Below, piece by piece: positions 1 to 8,286 of a DNA stretch of 17,605 bases (position 1 is its first letter; every line of letters starts with the position of its first letter). The position numbers and the translations under genes were made by a program. The notes under the pieces are model-generated. The model did not search any database. It was not told where the DNA came from and saw only the letters and a list, made by a program, of their open reading frames with translations. The DNA comes from Thermomicrobiaceae bacterium (GTDB taxonomy: Bacteria; Chloroflexota; Chloroflexia; Thermomicrobiales; Thermomicrobiaceae). The stretch is from positions 1 through 17,605 of the forward strand of contig SLFF01000249.1 in NCBI GenBank assembly GCA_007124395.1. The letters are read 5' to 3'.

Positions 1-904
<904 letters not shown>

Positions 905-1130
905 AATCCGATAGCCTGTTTGCGCTGGCAACTCAGGCCAGCACAGCACAGCAGGGCTCGAAGAACTGAAACTCGTAGAGTCAGGGTTTGAGCACACAGA
1001 CACGAATGAAGAACTGACACACATTGACCGATGCGTGTGATCTCGTTGCAACTGCCTTACGCAAAGCGTGAAGACTGCCAAGTGAGCAGTGAGAGTATGA
1101 TGAAGCACAGGAGACCGGAGACGGTGAACT
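905..1130 (+). other. 23S-5S internal transcribed spacer
   Basis: About 225 bases between the end of 23S and the 5S processing stem. I see no tRNA gene here and no convincing protein gene. It presumably contains the 3' half of the 23S processing stem, whose partner lies upstream of the window. Confidence 0.7.
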
Positions 1131-1137
1131 GGCGGGA

Positions 1138-1262
1138 TGTGCGCGTGGCCGAGAGCGACGTCGATTCCACCCCGTTCCATCCCGAACCGGGTCGTGCCAG
1201 GCGTCAGCGCCGGAGAGTACTGCGTGGGTAACTGCGTGGGAGGCGAGGCCGCTGCGCGCACA
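1138..1262 (+). rRNA. rrf: 5S ribosomal RNA
   Basis: A 5S rRNA recognised by the conserved internal stretch CCGTTCCATCCCGAACC near 1171-1187 and the GGAGAGTACTGCGTGGG segment near 1211-1227. Its ends pair as the usual terminal helix (TGTGCGCG with CGCGCACA). The helix continues outward perfectly: GGCGGGATGTGCGCG at 1131-1145 pairs with CGCGCACATCCCGCC at 1255-1269, giving 15 bp. The outer part is probably a maturation stem, so the mature ends lie inside it and are given here only approximately. Confidence 0.93.
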
Positions 1263-1366
1263 TCCCGCCAGGTCACAGATGTTGACCGGGATCCTGACGT
1301 CTTATCTGAACACTGACTTATGACGCACGATCTTTACGTCCTCCGTTTCTGTTGGCGCACCACTAT

Positions 1367-1441
1367 CGCGGGGTGGAGCAGTGGCAGCTCGTCGGGCTCA
1401 TAACCCGAAGGTCGCAGGTTCGAATCCTGCCCCCGCTACCA
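1367..1441 (+). tRNA. initiator tRNA-fMet (anticodon CAU)
   Basis: A complete 75-nt cloverleaf: acceptor CGCGGGG/CCCCGCT, D stem GAGC/GCTC, anticodon stem TCGGG/CCCGA with loop CTCATAA (anticodon CAU), T arm GCAGG-TTCGAAT-CCTGC, and encoded A73-CCA. Two hallmarks identify it as the initiator: an unpaired first position of the acceptor stem (C1 opposite U72) and three consecutive G-C pairs at the bottom of the anticodon stem. It follows 5S rRNA by about 100 bases and is probably co-transcribed with the rRNA operon. Confidence 0.96.
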
Positions 1442-1460
1442 TCTAACAAATGTCATTTGA

Positions 1461-1490
1461 CCCTTTCCCTCTCACGGGAAGGGGTTTTTT
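1461..1490 (+). terminator. rho-independent terminator of the rRNA-tRNA operon
   Basis: CCCTTTCCC (1461-1469) pairs over nine bases, with one T-G wobble, with GGGAAGGGG (1476-1484) around a 6-base loop, followed directly by six T (1485-1490). On the opposite strand no T run follows the stem, so it serves the plus strand only. Confidence 0.93.
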
Positions 1491-1550
1491 GTTTTAACTG
1501 ATGTCTCGAAATCTGCTGACTTTTCCAGTATCTCCATTATTGGCTCGTGG

Positions 1551-2807
1551 TTATGCCGGTGAAATGACCGCTGCGGGCTTGAATGCTTCCTGGGGCACGC
1601 CAAGTTGCTCAAGGCGGTCTGCGGCTAACTTCGCTCCCCCTTCCGTTGCAAGCTGGTTCGCGAATCGCTTGGCTGCTGGACGGAGCTCCCGGGCCCGTCG
1701 GACGGCATCACGCAATGAGGTTGGGTTGAGCCGGCGACGTGGTAGATAGACTCCGACCCCAGCGTGCTCTGCCCTCCGCCCTACCTCATGCTGATCTCGA
1801 CCGAACGGAATGACGACGACGGGTACGCCACTGGCCAGAGCCTTCTGTGTGGCACCCATTCCGCCGTGGGTAATGGCGACCTCCGTGTGTGCGAGTATGG
1901 GCGTGTGCGGGATAAACTCCTCGACCCGGCCGTTTGGAGGAACATCGAACGTATGAACTCCTGCTGGCATGGTCGCGACGACTTCGACTTGCTCTTCGGC
2001 GAGGCCAGCAAACGCTGTCTGGACGAGGCTTGCATCATCCTGGAACTCAGACGATGTGGTTACCAGCACGATCGGACGTTCTAACTGGGCCAGCCATGAC
2101 GGCGGCACGGATTCAGGCTCCCAGTTGAGGGGGCCGACCATCCACCAGCTGTCCGGCCAGTGGCTCCTGTGGTACTCGAAGTGCTGCGATGTGAAGTACA
2201 GCGTTAGCGGTGGTCGGGTCATCATGTCGTAGGCGTCACGGACTGCGTTCAGTTCCAGTTTCTGTCGTGCCTCATTGAGTGGAGGAAGCAATGTTCGCTC
2301 CAGTGCGCCGAGCAGTAACGGCCGCAGGATCCAGTTTCGAAGTCTGCCCAGAGGGCCGTTCCACGGCTTGAGCCCGGGGCCGAAGGGCGGTACTTCCGCG
2401 GAAGGCAACGGCGTGGGATAGGGTAGAAAGCTTGCCCAGGGACCGCCCCAGTGTTCTGCAGCAGCAGCGGCTCCCCAGGTATTGGCATCCACGAGCAAGA
2501 TGTCTGGAGACGCTAGAGCCAGGATCCGTTCGAGCTCAGGGATCTCCAGTTCCGCACGTCTGGCGAACACCGCAACGGATCGTTTGAGTGCTTCTTGCGG
2601 CGTTCTCGTTCCAAAGTCGTTATGATGCAATTTCTCGATGGCGGGGTCGATTGCTTCGGCCCGTATACCCAGAGCCCGCAGGCGCTCGACTTCGCTTGCC
2701 AATGTCCAGACGCTGACATCATTGCCGCGCTCCTGCAGTTCGAGCAGGATTGGCACGATCGGGTAGAGGTGACCGCGAGCGGGTGACGTGTACGCAACGA
2801 GTTTCAT
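1551..2807 (-). CDS. GT1-family (MGT/UGT-type) glycosyltransferase
   Basis: Predicted cytoplasmic NDP-sugar-dependent glycosyltransferase, 418 aa, with a GT-B fold of the family that includes macrolide glycosyltransferases and rhamnosyl/UDP-glucuronosyl transferases. Seen: the N-terminal RGHLYP segment with His13 at the place of the catalytic base; the C-terminal nucleotide-sugar signature from EEFIPH (297) through THGGMG (313-318, His314 expected at the diphosphate) to PFGRDQHEVGRR (334-345, Asp338/Gln339 expected at the sugar). Length is normal for the family. The start ATG has an excellent AAGGAG at 8-9 bases spacing and overlaps the upstream TetR stop as ATGA, so the two are translationally coupled. 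Acceptor unknown. Inactivation of a macrolide-like toxin is an attractive inference from the TetR pairing, but lipid or pigment glycosylation is equally possible. Confidence 0.9.
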   Translation of the reverse strand: MKLVAYTSPARGHLYPIVPILLELQERGNDVSVWTLASEVERLRALGIRAEAIDPAIEKLHHNDFGTRTPQEALKRSVAVFARRAELEIPELERILALASPDILLVDANTWGAAAAAEHWGGPWASFLPYPTPLPSAEVPPFGPGLKPWNGPLGRLRNWILRPLLLGALERTLLPPLNEARQKLELNAVRDAYDMMTRPPLTLYFTSQHFEYHRSHWPDSWWMVGPLNWEPESVPPSWLAQLERPIVLVTTSSEFQDDASLVQTAFAGLAEEQVEVVATMPAGVHTFDVPPNGRVEEFIPHTPILAHTEVAITHGGMGATQKALASGVPVVVIPFGRDQHEVGRRAEHAGVGVYLPRRRLNPTSLRDAVRRARELRPAAKRFANQLATEGGAKLAADRLEQLGVPQEAFKPAAVISPA

Positions 2808-3382
2808 GACAGTACTCCTTCAAGTAGCTCCTTCAGCGCCAGTTCCGTCTGACGTCGCGACAACCCGCGATGTTGCCGCAACAGGTGCCATGAATAGACG
2901 TCGCATACGGTCACTAGCTGTGCGTGGCGCCGTTCACGTGCGACACCTTCGAGTTGGTCCAGCCACGGGGCGAAAACCGTGCGGACCCATTGATCGTGAA
3001 AGCGTTTCCCATTGGCAGTTACCTCGGCAAGGGCCTCAACCCGGGTTTCCTGCCGGAGCAAGTGCATGGCGATGTTGCCGAACTCTTCGTAGTGGTCCAC
3101 AAGGTTGGCAACCGCTCCAGAGATATCCCCGACAGGAGCACGACCGCGCTGTTCAGCAACTTCTTCCAGTTGACTCTGGGCCACGGCACTGACCAGATCC
3201 TCTTTCGACCCGAAGCGGCGGATGACGGTCTGGACGGTGACGCCGGCATGGTCCGCGATCGAATCGAGGGTTACTTCATCAAAGTGTGCAGCCGTAAAGC
3301 GTTCCAGCGCGGCACTAAGGATCCGCTCTCCGGTATTCTTCGCGGCCTCTGCCCTGGCTCCCATGCGGTACGCGCGAGTCAA
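2804..3382 (-). CDS. TetR-family transcriptional regulator
   Basis: 192-aa one-component repressor. The N-terminal helix-turn-helix spans about residues 38-57 (VTLDSIADHAGVTVQTVIRRF), followed by the typical GSKEDLV and a divergent ligand-binding domain. The start taken is TTG at 3382, because GGGAG lies about 7 bases upstream of it; the in-frame ATG at 3364 has no ribosome binding site. The stop overlaps the start of the glycosyltransferase by 4 bases. It probably represses its own operon through the near-palindrome at 3416-3432. The ligand is unknown; a compound glycosylated by its partner enzyme is a reasonable guess. Confidence 0.92.
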   Translation of the reverse strand: MTRAYRMGARAEAAKNTGERILSAALERFTAAHFDEVTLDSIADHAGVTVQTVIRRFGSKEDLVSAVAQSQLEEVAEQRGRAPVGDISGAVANLVDHYEEFGNIAMHLLRQETRVEALAEVTANGKRFHDQWVRTVFAPWLDQLEGVARERRHAQLVTVCDVYSWHLLRQHRGLSRRQTELALKELLEGVLS

Positions 3383-3415
3383 GGAATTACTCCCGGGTTA
3401 TCGTCGGCAAATTCA

Positions 3416-3432
3416 TGTTAATGACACTAACA
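3416..3432 (-). promoter_or_regulatory. candidate TetR operator (17-bp near-palindrome)
   Basis: TGTTAATGACACTAACA: seven of eight base pairs are symmetric about 3424. It sits 34-50 bases upstream of the TetR start and overlaps the predicted -10 element, as expected for an autoregulated TetR operon. A second small inverted repeat, GAGGGT (3441-3446) with ACCCTC (3454-3459), carries the -35 in its centre. Confidence 0.6.
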
Positions 3433-3452
3433 CAGAAGTAGAGGGTTGGCAA
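3424..3452 (-). promoter_or_regulatory. predicted sigma-70-type promoter of the TetR-glycosyltransferase operon
   Basis: Read on the minus strand: -35 TTGCCA (complement of 3447-3452), exactly 17 bases, -10 TAGTGT (complement of 3424-3429). The -10 is weak, but spacing and overlap with the palindrome support it. Confidence 0.5.
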
Positions 3453-3460
3453 GACCCTCC

Positions 3461-3500
3461 GATCATCTGAAGAATGACATCGACTGGCAGCCAGATGATC
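3461..3500. repeat. 9-bp perfect inverted repeat
   Basis: GATCATCTG at 3461-3469 and CAGATGATC at 3492-3500, 22 bases apart, in the gap between the TetR promoter and the ilvD remnant. No T run follows, so it is not an obvious terminator. It could be a regulator site or the remains of one. Confidence 0.6.
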
Positions 3501-3545
3501 AAGCTGTCTCGATAGATCGCCATACCATGGACATGCCGAAAACCG

Positions 3546-3573
3546 GAACCTGCAGTGCTGCAGATCCAGGTTC
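3546..3573 (-). repeat. small inverted repeat downstream of the ilvD remnant
   Basis: GAACCTG (3546-3552) pairs with CAGGTTC (3567-3573), and the loop contains two CTGCAG hexamers. It occupies the same relative place as the larger CTGCAGGTGC hairpin behind the intact ilvD, so it may be a decayed 3' hairpin. Confidence 0.4.
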
Positions 3574-3604
3574 ATCAAACTGTGGGGAAGGTGCCAGCCA
3601 GTCT

Positions 3605-3940
3605 GGAGATCAGTCGTCGCCCAGTACCTGCTCTCTGGCGGCTGGCCTGTCGCAAGGCTCGTTCGACTGACTCCACGTCCCGTACAGCGCCGGTATCAGC
3701 CGAGGTCGCCATTGCCGCATAGGCTCTGAGAGCGGCGGTGACTTTGCGTGGACGATGTTCCAGAGGCAGGTAGCCGTGGCCGTCCTCGATGACTCGCCGC
3801 CGCCGATCCAGCTCTGCGTCGTCGACTTCAAGGGTGATCGAGCGGTTCGGGATGTCGATCATGTCGCTATCCTCGACCAGGGCGATCTCTCCGCCTGATG
3901 CCGCCTCTGGGGAGACGTGTCCGATCGAGAGTCCGGAGCT
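3605..3940 (-). repeat. direct repeat copy A (ilvD 3' end)
   Basis: Same orientation as copy B at 6168-6517. The 14-base length difference is explained by one 8-base and one 6-base gap. Together the copies bracket the HdeD-lipase gene. Confidence 0.93.
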
Positions 3941-3980
3941 GCTGCCGCAGAATACCCCGGGCACCAGGGTGCAGTCTGTC
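3605..3980 (-). pseudogene. ilvD 3'-end fragment (duplicate, frameshifted)
   Basis: A remnant corresponding to the C-terminal fifth of dihydroxy-acid dehydratase. The reading frame from about 3964 matches the intact ilvD in this window from the SSGLSIGHVSPEAASGG motif to near the C-terminus, then an 8-base deletion near 3642 shifts the frame. The true C-terminal REQVLGDD and stop (3610) survive in another frame. A second difference is loss of one GATGTC hexamer (in-frame loss of Asp-Ile). From 3605 to 3940 it differs from the intact copy by about 16-17 substitutions in 336 aligned bases; further upstream (3941-3980) similarity is weaker but visible. The catalytic N-terminal domain is absent, so it cannot be an active enzyme. 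Confidence 0.92.
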
Positions 3981-4015
3981 TTTGTACCCTTGCAACGATT
4001 TCCCCGCTTGAACCA

Positions 4016-5770
4016 CTAACACGTTGATGAAGCAGGAACACCGCCAAACCGATCTTCGGTCCAGGCTATCAGCTCGCCTGGCATAGCTGAAGGTTCCTCT
4101 AGCACGCTCAGGTGTGTGAATCCTGGATACGCGCGAAAATCCAGGTCGTAACCGGCAGCGCACTGGTCAGCGACCCATGATTCCGTGATTGCGATCGAAA
4201 TAATTTCATCGGCGTCGCCGGCGGCTACGAGGAGGGGAAAACGCATATCCGCGGACGGAGTATTCTCCCGCAAGCGGTCACCGAATCGGCTGCTGGAGAC
4301 ATCGGTGGCCAGAATGCTGTCTCCGCCGGATCCCGCGATCACTGAGGCCAACAGGGAGGAACTTGGCACGCATCGCTGCGCCGCCTCTCGGACCATTTCG
4401 TGTGCACCAGGACGCACATTCTCGTCGAAACTCACGTCGTCATAGGTATTGCTGTAGGCGGTCAGTCCCAGCGATACGAGGATTGAACCGCCAGCGGAGT
4501 GCTCAATCGACTGGACGAGCGATACCGGATCAGTTACCGGCGCGATTGCGGAGACTCCGTCGATTGCCAGGTCTGGTGCGTAGTCTTCAGCAAGAAGGCC
4601 AGTCCACAAGGCGGCGTGACCACCTTGTGAATGCCCCCACACCACCGCCTGCTCCGCAAGCGATACATCCGAGAGTTGGTAGGCAGCTCGCAATGCGTCC
4701 AGTGATGAATGCGCTTGCCCCGTGCCGATCAGGAACGGAGTGTTCCCCTCGGTTCCCATCCCAAAGTAGTCCGATGCGACAAGCACCCATCCGTTTTCCA
4801 GCAACTCAGGAACTGCCGGGATGCCGGATGTCACGTCATCGAACATCGATGGAGCGCATTGGCGTTCGATTCCAGCGGTGCCATGCGTCCACAATACCGC
4901 TGGACGAGGCTCTGGCGGTCGGTCAGCGGATGCAAGTACAAACGCGCTCCCGACCGCCGGCTCACCGAGAGAGGAGGTCGTGCTATAGAGGATCAGCCAT
5001 CCTTCCGAATTTTCCGGAAGTTCACGGTCAAGAGTTTCGGTTCGAAGCAGGACGCCCGGGGTGTCTGGTATCTCGTCAGGTGTATCGTAGAATGCGCTTA
5101 CTTCATCGAATTCACTGCGGAACGTCACGCTCAGCGCGAGCAATGCAACCGCGATAATCAGTGCCCCAATTCGGGTTACGACCTTAAAGCCAAGTCGCAA
5201 CCGACCACGTGACGCTGGAGTGGGTGTGGGTGGAGTCTGCCCTGCGTTTCGCCAATGCTGGATACTCGAGAACAGTTGCGTAAGACCAAAGAGAACCGTG
5301 CGTGCACCGAACAGCACGGCTACGACAAAAATGGTCAAGTCGGGCCAAGCCAACGCCAGAACACCGAAAATGCATGAGCTCCCGCCGCCGATGAAGTCGG
5401 CAACAGGTTCGTCCAGCCTTCCCGTTATCGCCTTGACGATGTCGATGGCACCATTTACGACCAGGACCACACCCACCAGAATCGCAAGTGCTTCGACTCC
5501 CAGATTTGGCCATACCAGTACCACGCTGCCAAGCAAGATCCAGACAACACCAAAGAGCCGCCGATACGCCGATCGCTCGTCGGTCGATACAAGCATCAAT
5601 GTGCCGGTGACTATTGCGATCAGCCCGACAAGCAGGATAAGAACCTCGGCTGACCTGAACGGTCGAAACGTCAGTGCAACACCGAGGACAACGCAGACCA
5701 ATGACAGAACAATCACTGCCCACAGTGGAATGCGAGCCGTGAACCGATCGAGGTTGGGTGATCCCAGCAT
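4016..5770 (-). CDS. HdeD/DUF308 membrane domain fused to a secretory-lipase-type alpha/beta hydrolase
   Basis: A 584-aa two-part protein. Residues about 12-170 hold six hydrophobic segments in the HdeD/DUF308 pattern (acid-resistance membrane protein family; repeats of short helix pairs with WPN/WPD turns near 87-90 and 142-144). A Pro/Thr-rich linker (TPPTPTPAS, 179-187) leads to a seventh hydrophobic segment at about 198-216. The rest (about 230-575) resembles the LIP-family secretory lipases: oxyanion-side HGTAG (296-300), nucleophile elbow GHSQGG with Ser381, Asp521 in GDADE and His553 in PGFTHL. With six plus one helices and an inside N-terminus, the hydrolase would face outward (inference). 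Start ATG has AGGGGG just upstream. It lies between intact ilvD and the ilvD remnant, same strand. Substrate unknown: a lipid or other ester. Confidence 0.86.
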   Translation of the reverse strand: MLGSPNLDRFTARIPLWAVIVLSLVCVVLGVALTFRPFRSAEVLILLVGLIAIVTGTLMLVSTDERSAYRRLFGVVWILLGSVVLVWPNLGVEALAILVGVVLVVNGAIDIVKAITGRLDEPVADFIGGGSSCIFGVLALAWPDLTIFVVAVLFGARTVLFGLTQLFSSIQHWRNAGQTPPTPTPASRGRLRLGFKVVTRIGALIIAVALLALSVTFRSEFDEVSAFYDTPDEIPDTPGVLLRTETLDRELPENSEGWLILYSTTSSLGEPAVGSAFVLASADRPPEPRPAVLWTHGTAGIERQCAPSMFDDVTSGIPAVPELLENGWVLVASDYFGMGTEGNTPFLIGTGQAHSSLDALRAAYQLSDVSLAEQAVVWGHSQGGHAALWTGLLAEDYAPDLAIDGVSAIAPVTDPVSLVQSIEHSAGGSILVSLGLTAYSNTYDDVSFDENVRPGAHEMVREAAQRCVPSSSLLASVIAGSGGDSILATDVSSSRFGDRLRENTPSADMRFPLLVAAGDADEIISIAITESWVADQCAAGYDLDFRAYPGFTHLSVLEEPSAMPGELIAWTEDRFGGVPASSTC

Positions 5771-6172
5771 ATTGCCCCCTGGCCGTTACACTCGGCACCA
5801 GAACAGCCTGTCGACCTGGCAAAACAGCAAGGATCGGCGAATCTGTCCTGTTGTGTACATATTGACGCAGCAAACACGATCGGGCGAAATATTTGCTTCT
5901 TTGTTGTTATCACTCTACTGCATGGGTTCGAGTTCCATCAAGAGCGTAATGTGGAGTGGAGCTCAGCTTTTTCACTGATAGTCAGCGTCACAAGCTAAAG
6001 ATGAGAAGACGCCAAGGTCCTGGCCTCTGTGGCCGATGTATTTCGTCAGAGACCAGGTCAATCCTGACTCCCTTTTCCCTCCAAATGATGTCGTGGCGCA
6101 TCCCGGAAAGATACTACTGCAGGTGCAGTGCAATTGGTGCGTCGCACCTGCAGCAGGAAACTCTGGTGGAGA
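5771..6172. other. intergenic region between the lipase fusion gene and ilvD
   Basis: About 400 bases with no convincing gene. It holds the upstream region of the minus-strand HdeD-lipase gene (AT-rich near 5870-5915, no promoter I can defend) and, at 6117-6153, the hairpin downstream of ilvD. The gap is large for two genes on the same strand, so the lipase gene probably has its own promoter. Confidence 0.6.
6117..6153 (-). terminator. ilvD 3' hairpin (possible terminator)
   Basis: CTGCAGGTGC at 6117-6126 and GCACCTGCAG at 6144-6153 form a perfect 10-bp stem with a 17-base loop, 20-56 bases past the ilvD stop. On the minus strand it is followed only by a mixed TAGTATCTTT, so termination is possible but not clear-cut. 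Confidence 0.5.
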
Positions 6173-6517
6173 TCAGTCGTCGCCCAGCACCTGCTCTCTG
6201 GCGGCCGGTGCATTGGCCTGTCGCAAGGCTCGTTCGACTGAATCCACGTCCCGTACTGCGCCAGTATCAGCCGACGTCGCCATCGCGGCATAGGCTCTGA
6301 GCGCGGCGGTGACTTTGCGTGGACGATGTTCCACGGGCAGATAGCCGTGGCCGTCCTCGATGACTCGCCGCCGCCGATCCAGCTCTGCTTCGTCGACTTC
6401 AAGGGTGATCGAGCGGTTCGGGATGTCGATGTCGATCATATCGCCATCCTCGACCAGGGCGATCTCTCCGCCTGATGCCGCCTCTGGGGAGACATGCCCG
6501 ATCGAGAGTCCGGAGCT
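6168..6517 (-). repeat. direct repeat copy B (3' end of intact ilvD)
   Basis: The part of the intact ilvD that is duplicated at 3605-3940 in the same orientation, about 95% identical apart from two gaps. Confidence 0.93.
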
Positions 6518-8083
6518 ACCCCCTGAGAATCGACCGTCCGTCACCAGCGCGCAGACCTTATCCAGCGCGCGTCCCTTCAGGTAGGAGGTCGGATACAGCA
6601 TCTCCTGCATACCGGGACCGCCTCGGGGACCTTCGTAGCGGACCACGATCACGTCGCCGGGCTTTACGCGATCGTCGAGGATCGCTTCCACGGCTGCTTC
6701 CTGGGATTCAACGACGACTGCCGGCCCACGGAATTTCAGAATTGATTCATCCACACCGGCCGTCTTCACCACGCTACCCCGGCGGGAAATATTTCCGTAG
6801 AGGATTCCCAGTCCACCGTCTGTGGTGTAGGCGTGTGCAACATCGCGGATGCAGCCGTTTTCGGCGTCGGTGTCGAGGGATTCCCATCGCTCGGACTGGG
6901 AGAATGCGGTTGCGGAGCGTTTGCAGCCGGGCGCGGCATGGAACAGCTCTACGGCTTCCGCGGAAGCACTACCGCTCCGGATATCCCAGGTTTTCAGCCA
7001 TTCCGACAGTGTGCGGGAATGGACGCTGGAGACGTTCTCGTTGAGCAGTCCGGCTCGCCAGAGCTCTCCCAGGATCGCCGGAATGCCGCCAGCTCGATGC
7101 ACGTCTTCCATCAGGTAGGTGCCACTCGGGGCGACCTTGCAGATGCAGGGAATGCGCCGGGAGAGCTCGTCGATGTCATTGATTTTGAAATCGATGTCGC
7201 CTTCCTGCGCGGCGGCCAGCAAATGGAGGATGGTGTTGGTTGAGCCACCCATTGCGATGTCCATGGTCATGGCGTTTTCGAAGGCCGAACGGTTGGCAAT
7301 CGATCGTGGCAGAACGCAATCGTCATCGTCTCGATAGTAGCGACTGGCGATCTCCATGACGGTGCGTCCAGCAGCCTCGTAGAGCTCTTTTCGGGCGGTG
7401 TGCGTGGCGAGCGTGGATCCGTTGCCCGGCAGCGCCAGTCCGATCGCCTCGGCCAGGCAGTTCATCGAGTTTGCGGTAAACATGCCGGAGCACGAACCGC
7501 AGGTGGGGCAGGCAGCCTCTTCGATCAGGGCCATATCATCGTCACTGACCTGCGGAGAAACGGCCTCGGACATCGCGGTAATCAGATTGAGGCGCTTGCG
7601 GACGGTTCCGTCGACCAGGACCGCTTCGCCACCCTCCATCGGGCCACCGGAGACGAAGACTGTGGGGATATTCAGCCGCATTGCCGCGTTGAACATCCCG
7701 GGTGTGATCTTGTCACAGTTGGAAATGCAGATCATTGCGTCGGCACAGTGGGCATTGACCATGTACTCGACGCTATCGGCAATGATGTCACGGGATGGCA
7801 GTGAATAGAGCATGCCATCATGCCCCATGGCAATACCGTCGTCGACGGCGATGGTGTTGAATTCGCGCGGGATGCCACCGGCAGCGATCACGCTCTCGGA
7901 GACGACCTCGCCGACTGGCTTGAGGTGGGTGTGACCCGGGACGAACTGGGTGTATGAGTTGGCGATCGCGATGATCGGCTTCTTGCCGATGTCGCCCCCA
8001 GCGACACCAGATGCCCGCATCAGCGAGCGGGCGCCGGCCATGTTTCGTCCGTGAGTAACTGTTCGAGACCTCAACGGTGGCAT
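6173..8083 (-). CDS. ilvD: dihydroxy-acid dehydratase
   Basis: IlvD/Edd family enzyme, 636 aa, converting 2,3-dihydroxy-isovalerate and 2,3-dihydroxy-3-methylvalerate to the 2-oxo acids of valine, leucine and isoleucine synthesis, in the cytoplasm. Seen: NSYTQFVPGHTHL (42-54), MGHDGM (86-91), SNCDKITPGM with Cys123 (121-130), CPTCGSCSGM with Cys195 (192-201) and the C-terminal SGGSSGLSIGHVSPEAASGG. As in the E. coli enzyme, the N-terminal position that is Cys in [2Fe-2S] members is not Cys (VPGH), so an oxygen-labile [4Fe-4S] cluster bound by Cys123 and Cys195 is expected from family knowledge. Length also fits the long E. coli-type (616 aa) form rather than the shorter form. Start ATG has GGGAG 9 bases upstream. 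No other ilv gene is adjacent. Confidence 0.97.
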   Translation of the reverse strand: MPPLRSRTVTHGRNMAGARSLMRASGVAGGDIGKKPIIAIANSYTQFVPGHTHLKPVGEVVSESVIAAGGIPREFNTIAVDDGIAMGHDGMLYSLPSRDIIADSVEYMVNAHCADAMICISNCDKITPGMFNAAMRLNIPTVFVSGGPMEGGEAVLVDGTVRKRLNLITAMSEAVSPQVSDDDMALIEEAACPTCGSCSGMFTANSMNCLAEAIGLALPGNGSTLATHTARKELYEAAGRTVMEIASRYYRDDDDCVLPRSIANRSAFENAMTMDIAMGGSTNTILHLLAAAQEGDIDFKINDIDELSRRIPCICKVAPSGTYLMEDVHRAGGIPAILGELWRAGLLNENVSSVHSRTLSEWLKTWDIRSGSASAEAVELFHAAPGCKRSATAFSQSERWESLDTDAENGCIRDVAHAYTTDGGLGILYGNISRRGSVVKTAGVDESILKFRGPAVVVESQEAAVEAILDDRVKPGDVIVVRYEGPRGGPGMQEMLYPTSYLKGRALDKVCALVTDGRFSGGSSGLSIGHVSPEAASGGEIALVEDGDMIDIDIPNRSITLEVDEAELDRRRRVIEDGHGYLPVEHRPRKVTAALRAYAAMATSADTGAVRDVDSVERALRQANAPAAREQVLGDD

Positions 8084-8158
8084 AGCAGTATTTCTCCCTG
8101 TAATTCAGATTCCTGGCGTCTCCCGAAGCCAGAACATAACGTCCGGGCGGGATGCGAT

Positions 8159-8188
8159 AGTCTAGCAGACTGATGAATTGGCTGTCAT
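8159..8188 (-). promoter_or_regulatory. possible ilvD promoter
   Basis: Minus strand: ATGACA (complement of 8183-8188), 18 bases, TAGACT (complement of 8159-8164), which would give a leader of about 70 bases. I see no T-box, leader peptide or other branched-chain amino acid control element in it. Confidence 0.35.
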
Positions 8189-8286
8189 GGTCGAGGATTC
8201 GCATTGCGAGGCTGTAGCGAGGATACTTCGCACGGGACGAAGGTCGAACAGGTGAGCGATCACTCAGATGCAGATAGGGAAGATCA

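Noticed and set aside
4363..5157. A 264-codon plus-strand open frame opposite the lipase domain
   Set aside because: Arg/Pro-rich composition typical of a shadow frame; the minus strand holds the catalytic triad.
5922..5938. A tRNA T-arm-like motif (ATGGG-TTCGAGT-TCCAT) in the gap before ilvD, possibly a tRNA fragment or attachment site
   Set aside because: The closing pair would be G-T, no acceptor, CCA or anticodon arm lies around it, and no integrase is present.
8084..8286. T-box or leader-peptide attenuator upstream of ilvD
   Set aside because: No T-box core sequence, no run of branched-chain codons in a small frame and no terminator hairpin with T run are visible.
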